Assembly: GCF_014638845.1 (NCBI RefSeq)
Contig: NZ_BMFP01000001.1
Coordinates: 156,396 to 220,395, forward strand
DNA length: 64,000 nt
Origin: Pontibacter amylolyticus
GTDB lineage: Bacteria; Bacteroidota; Bacteroidia; Cytophagales; Hymenobacteraceae
Reading direction: 5' to 3'
Shown here: positions 16,801-25,706 of the stretch, one piece after another
Numbering within the stretch: position 1 is the first letter of the stretch
Layout of the letters: each line of letters starts with the position of its first letter
Program-made: the position numbers and the translations under genes
The notes under the pieces: model-generated
The model's database searches: none
Seen by the model: the letters and a program-made list of their open reading frames with translations, nothing else
What the model was told of the DNA's origin: nothing

Positions 16801-19466
16801 GTAATCGTGAAAAATGTTCCTTCAGTGAGGCTCAGGCTGTAGTTGTCCCCGAGGCTTAGCGTTCCGAGCATAACAGGATAAGTGGAGGCATTTTCACCAG
16901 TGACTCTCTGCAGTGCACCAGTAAATTTGTCCCCTGTTATAACCGAGCCGGATGCTACTGTGTAAGTCAGTTCTGGGTCCGAATCGCCGTATACCTTGTT
17001 CAGTGCATCAGCGGTTACTGTCACTTGGCGTCTTGTAATTGCGAAGTCAGCTGCTACGTAGGTGAGTGCATAGTTAGATGTAGCTGCCAAAGTCCCTTTG
17101 TTGATCGCATAAGTACCTACATTATCACCTGCAACTCTATCTAAAGCGCCCGTCAGGTGATTAGCTTCAACTAAGCTGCCGGATGTAAGCTGATAGGTAT
17201 AGGCTGCAGGATCAGCTTCGCCATATACCTTAGCCTGACCAGAGTTGGCGGTAACAGTGATAGGTCTTGCGGATATAGTGAAAGTACCGTTGTTCTTAAC
17301 AACAGTGTAGTTATCCAGGGTAGCGCCTGTCACGGCTGGAACGATAGGATAATCTCCTACATCAGAACCGACGTTGGCCACAGAGGAGGCAGTTACGTTA
17401 AAACCCTCCCCTTGCACCGCACCGTTTACTACAGAAGCTACGAAGTCAGGATTTTGGTCACCGTATACTTTGCTGGTATTATCAGCACTTATCGTTAAAG
17501 TAGCCTGATTGATAGAAAAAGTACCATTGATCGCTTCGGCAGCATAATTCGGATGCTCCAGAGAAGCGGTATAGGTATAGCTGCCTGCATTGATAATTTC
17601 AGAAGCTGGGACTGCAATTCCAGCACGGAAATACTGGATGGTTACACCACTATTCAATCCATCAGGGGAAGTAGTCACCGCGATGCCTTGTGATAAGCCA
17701 TTATACACTTTCCCGATTACGTTTGAGGCCAGTAAAGTAGCTTCGGCTTTTCCTATAACCAATGTGCCGCTTGCAGTAGCTGCTTCGTAGTTATCATTCC
17801 CGGCAAAAGAGGCCAGCACCTCGTATTCACCTGCATTAACAGGAAGCTCAACGCTCACATCTCCCTTTTTAAAAGTAACAGTTGCAGCACCCAAGTTAGC
17901 ATTACCCACGCCTGATACAGTTGCACTGCTTACCGATTTGGCAGCACCGTCATAGGTATAAGGACCACCCACTGTCAGCAGAACAGTCGGAGTTGCTTTG
18001 GCCACATCGATCAGGACGGTAGCTATAGCAGCCTTGTAGTTATTTGTCTCAGCTGCGGTTACAGAGAGTGTTTGATTATCACCCGCATCGAGCAAAGAAC
18101 CCGCCGCCGGAGTATAGGTCAAAGCAGCGTTCTCTAATGCTAAGGCATTGAGTTGTGTTCCTGAAAGAGCTGTGCCATACGTGATAGAAGCAGGGTTATT
18201 CCAGGTGATTGATTGTTCGGCTTTGTTTACAGATAGGTTGGCAGTGCTGCTACTTTCACTGTAAGTTGCATCACCTTCAAACATTGCGGTAACAGCATTA
18301 GTGTGTTCTCCTGCGTTGATACCACTTAGGCTAACATTATTTAAAACGGCAACTCCATTAGCATCCGTTGTAGCAGTACCAACTGACTCGCCATTCAAAT
18401 TAAATTTAATGTTTTTTCCACTAAGGTTAGTGGTTTCTGATTTGAGGGTAGCAGAAAGTGAAGTAGTTCCACCGTATGTACCTATAGCAGTACCTACTGA
18501 AAGAGCTGTGGGTTTTATAGTATTGATTTCAACTTCAACTGTACCCGCAACACTAGTACAACCATTCACAGTCGCAGTTACCGAGTAAGTTCCTCTTGCA
18601 GCTGAAGTGACATTTGATATAGTTGGATTCTGTACTGCTGAAGTAAAACCATTGGGACCAGTCCAGCTATAAGTAGCTCCAGTTATTGTTGAGGCAAATA
18701 AGTTCAATGTTCCACCAACTGTAACTGGGCCATTACTAGAAACCTTTGGCGCAGATGGAGAGACTTTAATTTCAATATTAGAAGTATTTACAGCGTTATT
18801 TGTAATTGGGTTAACCGATCTAACTCTTATTCTGTAACTTGAGCCAGCTGGTAGGTTAGGAACAGTACCATTAATTGTCAAACTCCCATTTCCCCCTTGA
18901 GAGTCAGTTATTCGTCCAATTTCTCCAAAACTAGTATTACCGGATGCATTAGAAACTTCTGCTATAAAAGTCACATTTGCAGGAAATTGACTTCCACCCG
19001 CAGCAGTTTTTGAAAAAGAAATACCTAATTGCTGACCTGTACAAAATGTGGTCCCACCCAATACTGTGACAGATCCAATACCCGCATCAGTAAATACAGT
19101 AGTTGCAACTTTACCTGTCTGCTTACCTTTAACTTCTACTGTGAAAGTTACCCCTAAGTGTCTCTCTTCAATTGGATATTCAATTTTCCAGTAGCCATTC
19201 TTGTCCACTTTAGTATCATGATAGCCATGGTGATGGTCATGAGAAGGATCTTCGTTGAAATGAACATCGACTAAGGAATCTTGCACCCAACCAAAGCCTT
19301 CAATTATTGCTGTTTGACCTGGCGAGTAATCCTCCTTATCCGACATCACCGTAGGATTGTAGTCATTGAGGGCATTAACGCCTGCAAAAGAAAGCGAGGC
19401 CATTAACGTGACTACGTACAGCAGTCGCCACTTCGCAATGTGTTTTAGTAAAAATTTACCATTCAT
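13812..19466 (-). CDS. Giant secreted MBG/YDG-repeat protein with T9SS C-terminal sorting domain
   Basis: An 1884-residue protein. An N-terminal signal-like segment (about 15-32) precedes a His-rich patch (SHDHHHGYHD) and Ig/PKD-like regions to about 600. From about 668 to 1540 come repeats of 77-85 residues marked by K(V/T)YG(D/E/S/T)xxDP: nine MBG-type repeats starting near 668, 747, 825, 904, 1149, 1228, 1305, 1382 and 1460, and two YDG-type repeats (KVYDGTT) near 981 and 1064. A Big-like domain and a TGGGWIDSP domain follow, then a type A T9SS sorting domain (about 1800-1884: YPNAFSDRTTIRF, LEVYDVRGSLIRK, LAEGVYFARL). It should be exported by Sec, passed through T9SS and anchored or released at the surface. 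The last repeat reads KYCG instead of KVYG. Adhesive or structural role is inferred. Confidence 0.9.
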   Translation of the reverse strand: MNGKFLLKHIAKWRLLYVVTLMASLSFAGVNALNDYNPTVMSDKEDYSPGQTAIIEGFGWVQDSLVDVHFNEDPSHDHHHGYHDTKVDKNGYWKIEYPIEERHLGVTFTVEVKGKQTGKVATTVFTDAGIGSVTVLGGTTFCTGQQLGISFSKTAAGGSQFPANVTFIAEVSNASGNTSFGEIGRITDSQGGNGSLTINGTVPNLPAGSSYRIRVRSVNPITNNAVNTSNIEIKVSPSAPKVSSNGPVTVGGTLNLFASTITGATYSWTGPNGFTSAVQNPTISNVTSAARGTYSVTATVNGCTSVAGTVEVEINTIKPTALSVGTAIGTYGGTTSLSATLKSETTNLSGKNIKFNLNGESVGTATTDANGVAVLNNVSLSGINAGEHTNAVTAMFEGDATYSESSSTANLSVNKAEQSITWNNPASITYGTALSGTQLNALALENAALTYTPAAGSLLDAGDNQTLSVTAAETNNYKAAIATVLIDVAKATPTVLLTVGGPYTYDGAAKSVSSATVSGVGNANLGAATVTFKKGDVSVELPVNAGEYEVLASFAGNDNYEAATASGTLVIGKAEATLLASNVIGKVYNGLSQGIAVTTSPDGLNSGVTIQYFRAGIAVPASEIINAGSYTYTASLEHPNYAAEAINGTFSINQATLTISADNTSKVYGDQNPDFVASVVNGAVQGEGFNVTASSVANVGSDVGDYPIVPAVTGATLDNYTVVKNNGTFTISARPITVTANSGQAKVYGEADPAAYTYQLTSGSLVEANHLTGALDRVAGDNVGTYAINKGTLAATSNYALTYVAADFAITRRQVTVTADALNKVYGDSDPELTYTVASGSVITGDKFTGALQRVTGENASTYPVMLGTLSLGDNYSLSLTEGTFFTITPKGITVTPAAGQNKVYGSTDPVFSYTTSAALVGNDAFTGALSRNSGENVGRYAITRGSLALSDNYTLDVVETVTFQVTPKALVASITASDKVYDGTTSASATGSVPAADLVAGDVVLVALKDAAFDTRSVGNAKTVSAAVSIDNENYSLSNSTATTTASITPKEISGAFAAANKVYDGTTDAAVTERSLRGVIDQDVVQLVGGTATFSDKNVANGKTVTLEGAMLNGEDEGNYSLSNVSTASADITPKAASVSPIAGTKVYGTSDPALSGSTDGFLAADGITASYTRTPGELVARYLISATLSPAEAVGNYDVTYNTAQFEITKAMLVVTADNKSKVYGDENPVLTGKLEGVVGNDAIEATYNTVATVASPVQAYPITPSLSGAALSNYEVEKKDGVLTITAAALTVTAKDASKVYGDANPTFEGVITGIKNNDAITAVYSTPATAGSSVGEYKIEPTLAGTSLSNYIVTKTDGKLTITERAISVTADVKNKTYGDVDPALTYQISAGSLVNGDDFSGSLNRLAGENVGIYAIGKGTLALSSNYALTYVGANLNISPLGVTVTADAKQKYCGQVDPSLTFTSSPIEGSMLPNGDLITFSGSLTRDSGENVGSHSIKRGSLANSNYTISYIPANLDVLGVSIDASASSKPVAVGSSASLSATVTAGTVGVGAVPVTFTVTDEANNVVFTKTISTNGSGVATETISSSVLALGVYKVEAVAGTGCATSNAYIPVFDASGSFVTGGGWIDSPVGAMPANPEAVGKANFGFVSKYKKGSSQVDGNTEFQFSAGSINFKSTMHESGSLVIAAGKATYRGTGTVNGASGYKFTIVAIDGDWKGATGPDKFRIKIVDGRGQTVYDNQINSDENSGEATILGNNGTGGGSIVIHEAKELTASNGKKLETADQLEGLSSARFDNYPNAFSDRTTIRFAFDTEQHFALEVYDVRGSLIRKVATGKADAGQVYEYELDARHLAEGVYFARLITGSKAQTIKMILKK

Positions 19467-19573
19467 AAAGTAGTAATAAAGGGTTTAGGGTTAAAAGCAT
19501 TTCAATTCATCTCACCTTGATGATTTAAGGTGCAACTGGTAGTAGCATGTTGGTGACAGTTATGGCTTAGACA

Positions 19574-19632
19574 TAAAAAAAGAACATAGCTCTCCTGATT
19601 GATGCATAGCAACACTATAGAAGACATGTTCT
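19574..19632 (-). promoter_or_regulatory. Terminator-like hairpin in the upstream region of the MBG gene
   Basis: AGAACAT (19632-19626 on the transcript strand) and ATGTTCT (19587-19581) form a 7-pair stem around a loop of about 38 bases, followed by seven U. It is about 110 bases before the MBG start codon and could act as a leader attenuator if transcription starts further upstream. The rest of the 499-base AT-rich gap 19467-19965 shows only this, a small CACCTT/AAGGTG hairpin (near 19512-19532) and the promoter of the DUF2911 gene. Confidence 0.4.
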
Positions 19633-19839
19633 CTTGAAACCACACCTAAGCTTATAAAATTTAAAATAATTAATAGCTTTATACAAAAATACAGTTAAAA
19701 GGTTATACTCTTCAAATAATTTTTTAGTTTATTTATATATTATATTAAAGTTTATATACCTTTCACCTATTGTTAGCATGCTTGCTATCCAATTATTAGA
19801 CCCTTAGCATGGTTTATGCGATGTTATAGCGAATTAACC

Positions 19840-19872
19840 TTTGAAAATCAGTGCTATTTTTAGCTAACTTTG
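19840..19872 (+). promoter_or_regulatory. Promoter of the DUF2911 gene
   Basis: TTTG (19840-19843), 21 bases, TAACTTTG (19865-19872). The -7 element is an exact TAnnTTTG match. A second TAGCTTTG at 19900-19907 lacks a properly spaced upstream element. The 5' untranslated region would be about 85 bases. Confidence 0.6.
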
Positions 19873-19965
19873 TATCAAAAATTTGATATATATTTTTTCT
19901 AGCTTTGGCATAGTTTTTTCGGTATCAGCACATACTACCGAAGGCACCACACACGTATATAGATC

Positions 19966-20832
19966 ATGAAGAAGTATTTGCTCAGTTTACTGGCCCTTGT
20001 TTTTTGCTTCGCACTTAGTCAGCAAGCGGCCGCCCAGATCAAACTGCCGCAGGCCAGCCCTGCCGCTATGGTGAAACAAACCATCGGACTGACTGAGATA
20101 ACGGTGCGCTACCATGCACCTGGTGTTAAGGGGCGTCAGATCTTTGGATCGCTGGTGCCTTACGGAAAGCTCTGGCGGGCTGGTGCCAACGAGGCTACTT
20201 TGATTACCTTCGAAGATGATCTTTTCCTGAACCACGAACGTGTTCCGGCTGGTACTTACTCCTTCTTTATTCTGCCTGAAAACGAGACGGAATGGAACAT
20301 TGTGTTGAATAAAGACACGACACTCTGGGGTTTGGAAGGCTACAGTGAGCTAAATGACGTGGCCTACCTGCGGGTGACTCCAACAAAGATTCCTTTCCAG
20401 GAAACATTGCAGTTCGCCTTCAGTGATATCAGCACCAACACCGGCACGCTAAACCTGACCTGGGAGAACTCAAAAGTGACGATCCGCATTGAAACAGAAA
20501 TTGAGAAGAAGGCGCTGGCCAACATCAACAAAGCACTAAAAGAAGCTGCTCCCGACGACTGGTATACCTGGGCACAGGCTGCCGATTACCTGACCTCCCG
20601 CAAAGACCAGCACGAAAAGGCCTTGGAATATATCAACAAGTCGATCGCCATTAAAGAGACTTTTTTCAACAACTGGGTAAAAGCAAGATTGTATGCGCTG
20701 AACAGAGAATACCAGGTAGCCGCTAACCTGAGCGCAAAGGCCATGCAGTTGGGTCCAAAAGAGCCGGAAAGCTACCAGACGTATGCGCGGGAAATCGAAT
20801 CGGCGTATAACGAGTGGAAAAAGCGCAGGTAA
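19966..20832 (+). CDS. DUF2911 domain protein with C-terminal TPR-like region, exported
   Basis: A 288-residue protein with a signal peptide (MKKYLLSLLALVFCFALSQQ, cut near AAAQ). Residues about 25-170 match the DUF2911 pattern: PQASPAAMVKQTIGLTEITVRYHAPGVKGRQIFG, VPYGKLWRAGANEAT, FEDDLFLNHERVPAGTYSFF and WNIVLNK. The last 110 residues are helical repeats (YTWAQAADYLTSRKDQHEKALEYINKSIAI). The family is widespread in Bacteroidota and its function is not established; periplasmic location is inferred. Monocistronic, with its own promoter and terminator. Confidence 0.85.
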   Translation: MKKYLLSLLALVFCFALSQQAAAQIKLPQASPAAMVKQTIGLTEITVRYHAPGVKGRQIFGSLVPYGKLWRAGANEATLITFEDDLFLNHERVPAGTYSFFILPENETEWNIVLNKDTTLWGLEGYSELNDVAYLRVTPTKIPFQETLQFAFSDISTNTGTLNLTWENSKVTIRIETEIEKKALANINKALKEAAPDDWYTWAQAADYLTSRKDQHEKALEYINKSIAIKETFFNNWVKARLYALNREYQVAANLSAKAMQLGPKEPESYQTYAREIESAYNEWKKRR

Positions 20833-20851
20833 CAGCGCTGTAAACGAGAAT

Positions 20852-20889
20852 CAAAGCGGGGCTTCGGTGACTATCGAAGCCTCGCTTTG
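20852..20889. terminator. Bidirectional terminator between the DUF2911 gene and the TonB-dependent receptor
   Basis: A 15-pair stem with one G-U pair (20852-20866 with 20875-20889), 8-base loop, followed by GTTTTTT on the plus strand. It separates two convergent genes. Confidence 0.88.
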
Positions 20890-20897
20890 TTTTTTGG

Positions 20898-23327
20898 TTA
20901 AAAACGGGCGATGAAGCGAAGGTTCACCCGTCGGCCTGTCAGAAAATTAGGTATAGCATAGGTCAGGTTGTTTACATCCGTAACGTAGCTGTAGGAAATA
21001 CGATTCTGCGCGTCGATGATATTGAGTACCTCCAGGCCGATCCAAAGGCTTTCCAACGATACTTTTTTTCGCTCTGTCAGGTCATCTCCCAAGGCAATCA
21101 GCTTCGAGAATCCGATGTCCACTCGTTTGTAGGACTTCCCAGAAAAGGCATTGCGGAAATCCGGACGATTAGGCGGACCGAAGGGCAGTCCACTGCCATA
21201 CACTGCGTTCAGGTACATGCGGATGGTTGGGTTATCCGGCAGGTGGTCCTGGAAGAAGACGCCAATATTAACCAGCTGATCCGTTGGCCGACGCAGATAA
21301 CCACGATCCTTGCTTCCGGTTATTTCGCCTGAACTGTTGTACACCAGGCTCGAGTCGCCCTGCACGTTCTCTCGCGTCTGCATCATCCCTAAGCTTAGCC
21401 AGGACTCCGCTCCCTTTATGAATTCTCCGTTTACCCGGACATCAAAACCGGCTGCATAAGCTTTTGCATTGTTCTGGCCGTAATAGCGCAATCGTACGTT
21501 GTCCAGATCATAGGGCACGACGTTGGTCATGTGCTTGTAATAGGCCTCAGTCGTCAGCTTAAAGTCACGGTCCCAGGCCTTGAACAGATAATCGCTTCCG
21601 ATTACGGCATGCAAAGAACGCTGCGCTTTCAGGTCCGGGTTCAGCTCACCCTGGAAATTGCGCAATTCCCGGTAAAAGGGAGGCTGGTAGTAAAGTCCTA
21701 CAGCTGCTTTAAACGAAAGGTCAGGGTTGTAGCGGGTGATAAAGGAATATTGAATTCGAGGCGTAATGGTCAGTTCATTGTTATAGTTCCAGTAGCTGGC
21801 CCGGATGCCATAGGTGATTGTCCTAAGTGAATCCAGTTCGTAGGTATGCTGCACATAGCCGTTATAGCGCTGGGTATGTAGATTCAATTCCGAATCAAGC
21901 TGATAGGCCATGGTCACGTAATCCGAAGAATCCACGAAGCCGTACTCCGCCAGGCGGTCGTTGATGCGCTCCAGGCTGGCCTTGGCTCCAGCCAGCACAG
22001 TACTGCGGGCACTCAGGCGCCAGGTGTTGCGGCTCTCAGCGGCCAGTACCAGCGCTTTCAACGCATTACGCGCATGGTCAAACTGACTTCCGATGCCCCT
22101 GTCACGGAGGCACTCGCCCTTGTCGTTGCGACCAAGCGTATTCACGTCACAGAGTCGGTACAAGGCCTCTATATCCCGAAACTCACGCTCCAGTGAGTGT
22201 ACGCCTGAGATGATGAATTCTGTCAATAACTCCTCCGACACCTGATGCTTGAGATTGGCTCCCACCTGGTAGGTATCGTACTCCATGTTCTCCTGTCCCT
22301 CGTAAGCCACAAGCAACCGAAGGGGTGCCTGCCGGGTACCGAAAGTGGTGGTGCGGTCTTCAGGCTCCACCCGAAAATTGTTGCGGGCATAGCTACCGAG
22401 CAATCCCAGCGTCGTGCGTTCCGGCTCTTTGCCCAGGTCGAAACTCAGGTATACCTGTCCGTCCGTAAAAGTGGGGCGGTACTCCCCGTCCACCTGCAGC
22501 CCCTGCAGCATATACCTGCTATTCTTGTGGCGCAGGCCTATCAGGTATGAGATGCGTTTGTTCCTGGAGGCTTCCTCCAGGTGAATGGCGCCGCCGGTGA
22601 GGCTACCGGTCACGGAGCCGGCAAAGGATGTGGGACGTTTGTACTCGATGTTTAGCACCGAGGACAGCTTGTCGCCGTACTTGGGTTGCCAGCCCCCGGA
22701 AGAAAACTCCACATTGGCCACCAGGTCGGGGTTTATGAAGCTAAGTCCTTCCTGCTGGGCCGCCGAGATCAGAAAAGGACGGTAGATCTCGATGCCGTTG
22801 ACATAAACCAGGTTTTCGTCGAAGTTGCCACCCCGCACCGAATAGGTAGAGGAAAGTTCGTTGTTGCTGGTCACGCCGGGCAATGTGGCCAGTATCATGT
22901 TGAAATCCCCGAAAGCGGAAGGAAGGGTTTTCGTGAGTGTCGGATCCAGCTTGGTGACGCTGACCTGCTCACGGGTATCGTCTTCGCGTTTGCCCCGCAC
23001 ATCCACCTGCCGCAACTGCTGCGGGTCGGCTTCCAATACAAAGTCGAGTACAAACTCCTGCCCCGCTTCGAGGCGAACGCTTCGCTCCTGCTGCTTATAC
23101 CCCAGGAAACGCACCGCCAGGACGAGATCTTCAGCAGCAGGCACTTTCAGGCTATACCTGCCCTGGCCATCGGTTTGAACGCCAAGGGTACGGCCCTGCA
23201 CCCCTACCGTGGCCATCTCGAGTGGCTGGCGGTTTTGGTCCAGAACCGTACCCTTTATGATCCCCTGCTGTGCATAGACACCTGCTGGCAGCAGCATTAA
23301 GAGCCATACCGCAAGATATCGGAGCAT
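20898..23327 (-). CDS. TonB-dependent outer-membrane receptor with carboxypeptidase-regulatory-like N-terminal domain
   Basis: An 809-residue protein with a signal peptide (to about residue 20), a CarboxypepD_reg-like/SusC-type N-terminal beta domain (about 22-105: GIIKGTVLDQNRQPLEMATVGVQG), a plug domain (about 115-225, with TYSVRGGNFDENLVYVNGIEIYRPF) and a 22-strand-type barrel ending in RVNLRFIARF with a terminal aromatic residue. It imports an unknown ligand in a TonB-dependent manner. No SusD partner, transporter or regulator adjoins it, so the substrate cannot be inferred. It is 22 bases downstream of rpe. Confidence 0.9.
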   Translation of the reverse strand: MLRYLAVWLLMLLPAGVYAQQGIIKGTVLDQNRQPLEMATVGVQGRTLGVQTDGQGRYSLKVPAAEDLVLAVRFLGYKQQERSVRLEAGQEFVLDFVLEADPQQLRQVDVRGKREDDTREQVSVTKLDPTLTKTLPSAFGDFNMILATLPGVTSNNELSSTYSVRGGNFDENLVYVNGIEIYRPFLISAAQQEGLSFINPDLVANVEFSSGGWQPKYGDKLSSVLNIEYKRPTSFAGSVTGSLTGGAIHLEEASRNKRISYLIGLRHKNSRYMLQGLQVDGEYRPTFTDGQVYLSFDLGKEPERTTLGLLGSYARNNFRVEPEDRTTTFGTRQAPLRLLVAYEGQENMEYDTYQVGANLKHQVSEELLTEFIISGVHSLEREFRDIEALYRLCDVNTLGRNDKGECLRDRGIGSQFDHARNALKALVLAAESRNTWRLSARSTVLAGAKASLERINDRLAEYGFVDSSDYVTMAYQLDSELNLHTQRYNGYVQHTYELDSLRTITYGIRASYWNYNNELTITPRIQYSFITRYNPDLSFKAAVGLYYQPPFYRELRNFQGELNPDLKAQRSLHAVIGSDYLFKAWDRDFKLTTEAYYKHMTNVVPYDLDNVRLRYYGQNNAKAYAAGFDVRVNGEFIKGAESWLSLGMMQTRENVQGDSSLVYNSSGEITGSKDRGYLRRPTDQLVNIGVFFQDHLPDNPTIRMYLNAVYGSGLPFGPPNRPDFRNAFSGKSYKRVDIGFSKLIALGDDLTERKKVSLESLWIGLEVLNIIDAQNRISYSYVTDVNNLTYAIPNFLTGRRVNLRFIARF

Positions 23328-23349
23328 AGGGGTGCTTAGGTTTTTAAAA

Positions 23350-24003
23350 TTATGCCTGATTTTTCAGATTGGCGATGGTCTGCAGCGGATCTGCTGAATT
23401 AAACACGAAGCTGCCGGCTACCAAGGCATCTGCCCCTTTCTCCAATAGCAAAGGTGCATTCTGCTGATTCACGCCGCCGTCAATCTCAATAAGCGCTTTG
23501 GAATTGCGGGCAATGATCAGGTTTTTCAAGGCTTCGATCTTGCGGTAGGTGTTCTCTATAAATTTCTGACCGCCAAATCCCGGGTTCACCGACATCAGAC
23601 ATACCAGGTCCACGTCCGCGATCACATCGTCGAGCAGTTGTACGGAAGTGTGGGGGTTCAGGGCTATACCTGCTTTGGCTCCTGTTGCTTTAATCTGCTG
23701 AATGGTACGATGCAGGTGGTTGCAGGCCTCCAGGTGCACCGAAATGATCTCGGCTCCCGCCTCTCTGAACTGCTCAATGTAAAGCTCCGGCTCCACGATC
23801 ATCAGATGCACATCCAGAGGCTTTTTGGCATGGCGCTGAATGGCCTGCAACACCGGAAATCCAAATGAAATGTTGGGCACAAAACGGCCGTCCATAATGT
23901 CGATGTGCAGCCAGTCGGCCTGGCTTTCGTTCAGCATTTCTACTTCGGACTGCAGGTTGGCAAAATCAGAAGCTAGTACAGAGGGAGCAATAATTGGTTT
24001 CAT
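23350..24003 (-). CDS. rpe: Ribulose-phosphate 3-epimerase
   Basis: Interconverts ribulose-5-phosphate and xylulose-5-phosphate in the pentose phosphate pathway. The 217-residue TIM barrel has APSVLASDFANL, HIDIMDGRFVPNISFG, DVHLMI, MSVNPGFGGQKFI and the metal-binding EIDGGVN. Normal length. It precedes the TonB-dependent receptor on the same strand; a functional link is not evident. Confidence 0.97.
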   Translation of the reverse strand: MKPIIAPSVLASDFANLQSEVEMLNESQADWLHIDIMDGRFVPNISFGFPVLQAIQRHAKKPLDVHLMIVEPELYIEQFREAGAEIISVHLEACNHLHRTIQQIKATGAKAGIALNPHTSVQLLDDVIADVDLVCLMSVNPGFGGQKFIENTYRKIEALKNLIIARNSKALIEIDGGVNQQNAPLLLEKGADALVAGSFVFNSADPLQTIANLKNQA

Positions 24004-24060
24004 GTAACAAATATAGAAATTAAGATAGAATCCTTCGTGTGAAAAACATACACAGGGGCA

Positions 24061-25701
24061 TCAGAGCCTGACAAAGCGCAGTGTGACGTTTCTGCTGTTG
24101 GAGCTCACCTGGCAAAGGTAGATGCCTTTTTTAAGACGGGAAGGTCTGATGCTGAGCGTGTGAACCGCTTGGTTTGCAAACAGCATCTGGGTATGTACCA
24201 GTTTGCCAGACGCATCATAGAGCCGCGCCAGGGCGTTTTCCTGCTGCCAGGTTTCGTCCATCCGCAGCACAATAGGCTCCTCTAATACCGGATTGGTGAT
24301 GCTGATACCATCCGCCAGTTCATCCGCCAGACCTGTTACAAGTCGGGCATAAGTCGGAATACCGTAACCGATGGTGTTGTTGGGGTTGTTATAGTTACTG
24401 CCCAATTGGCGCATCAGCTCCAGCAATTCCATGTTGGTGAGCTTCGGACGGGCCTGCCAGATACAGGCAACCATACCTGCCATGATTGGTCCCGAGAAAG
24501 AGGTACCACTGGAACGACCTAAATTTCCGGAGGAGGACAGTACGTATACCTGCTGACCCATCGCCACCACGTCCGGCTTCAGCCTTTGGTCGGCGGTAGG
24601 TCCTACTGAACTGAAGAGTGCATGAACTGAAAGTGAGTCAACAGCTCCTACCGTGAGTACAGAATCGGCATCGGCGGGTGCGGAAATATAGCGCCAGGCT
24701 TTGTTGCCCTCGTTGCCGGCGCTCGTCACCACTAGCATACCGGTGGCAGCAGCCAGATCGGCTGCGCGGGTAATGATGGTCGTATTACCGTTAAGCTCGC
24801 TGTAAGTATAGCTGTAAGATGGCGCATCGAACAAGGTATAGCCGAGCGAAGAATTGATCACGTCCACTCCGGCACTATCGGCAAACTCTGCGGCCAGCAG
24901 CCAATTCACTTCCTCAATGTTATGCTCTGTGGCGGCATCTTCTGTCCGGAAAAGATAATAGTCGGCTTTGGGGGAAGTACCCACAATGCGGCCGGGTTCA
25001 TAAGCAGCCATCGTGGACAGCACTGAAGTGCCATGCTGACTGTGCCCGTAAACGTCTTTCTTGTTGCCGACAAAATCATAGGTTCCCTTTAACTGCCCAT
25101 TCTGGAAAAGGTGCGAGAAAGCGCTAATGCTGTTCACGCCCGGAAAGCCGGCGTCGAACACAGCAATCGTCATACCTTCGCCTTGGTAGCCAGCCGCGTG
25201 CAGCTCCGGTATACCTAGCATGTTAGATTGGTGAAAGGACGGGCCAAAATAAGAAGCATCGAAAGAAGCCTTTTCAAGCTTTAAGCTGTCGTTTGATTGG
25301 GTTCCTTTTTTGCCAGATGCAGAAGTTGGTAGGCGGTTGAGTTGCTGGGTCCCTTTAATGAAAGCTAATGTTTGTAGTTCGGCCAGCTTCTCAGGCGAGC
25401 ACTGCACGACCGCCGCATTGAACCAGCGGGAGGTATAGAGCACCTTCGCCCCAGTTGCTTTTAGGCCGCTCACATAGGAGGAATTAACCGGCAAGTCACG
25501 AACAGAAAGCGCTATACCCTGCTTGCTGCGGCGTTCGATGGCCTTGGCAGAAAGGTATAGCGCTGGTTGTGCTACCGAATAAGGGGAATTGTTCTTGTCA
25601 GTGAAGTAGATCAGGTGCTTCTGCTCTGCGCCGCCACTCCCCTGCGCCTTGGCAAAAAGGGCCAGCAAAAGGAGACAGACAAACAGGGTCAGAGATCGCA
25701 T
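24061..25701 (-). CDS. Subtilisin-like (S8) serine protease with T9SS sorting domain
   Basis: A 546-residue secreted protease. Signal peptide to about residue 19, a propeptide-like segment (about 28-125), then the catalytic domain with Asp183 (IAVFDAGFPG), His223 (GHSQHGTSV), Asn330 (TSAGNEG, oxyanion hole) and Ser401 (SGTSFSGPIMAGM). The C-terminal 80 residues (RLYDASGKLVHTQ, LKKGIYLCQV) form a type A sorting domain for T9SS export. It is five bases downstream of a lipoprotein gene. Substrate unknown. Confidence 0.93.
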   Translation of the reverse strand: MRSLTLFVCLLLLALFAKAQGSGGAEQKHLIYFTDKNNSPYSVAQPALYLSAKAIERRSKQGIALSVRDLPVNSSYVSGLKATGAKVLYTSRWFNAAVVQCSPEKLAELQTLAFIKGTQQLNRLPTSASGKKGTQSNDSLKLEKASFDASYFGPSFHQSNMLGIPELHAAGYQGEGMTIAVFDAGFPGVNSISAFSHLFQNGQLKGTYDFVGNKKDVYGHSQHGTSVLSTMAAYEPGRIVGTSPKADYYLFRTEDAATEHNIEEVNWLLAAEFADSAGVDVINSSLGYTLFDAPSYSYTYSELNGNTTIITRAADLAAATGMLVVTSAGNEGNKAWRYISAPADADSVLTVGAVDSLSVHALFSSVGPTADQRLKPDVVAMGQQVYVLSSSGNLGRSSGTSFSGPIMAGMVACIWQARPKLTNMELLELMRQLGSNYNNPNNTIGYGIPTYARLVTGLADELADGISITNPVLEEPIVLRMDETWQQENALARLYDASGKLVHTQMLFANQAVHTLSIRPSRLKKGIYLCQVSSNSRNVTLRFVRL

Positions 25702-25706
25702 AAGTC

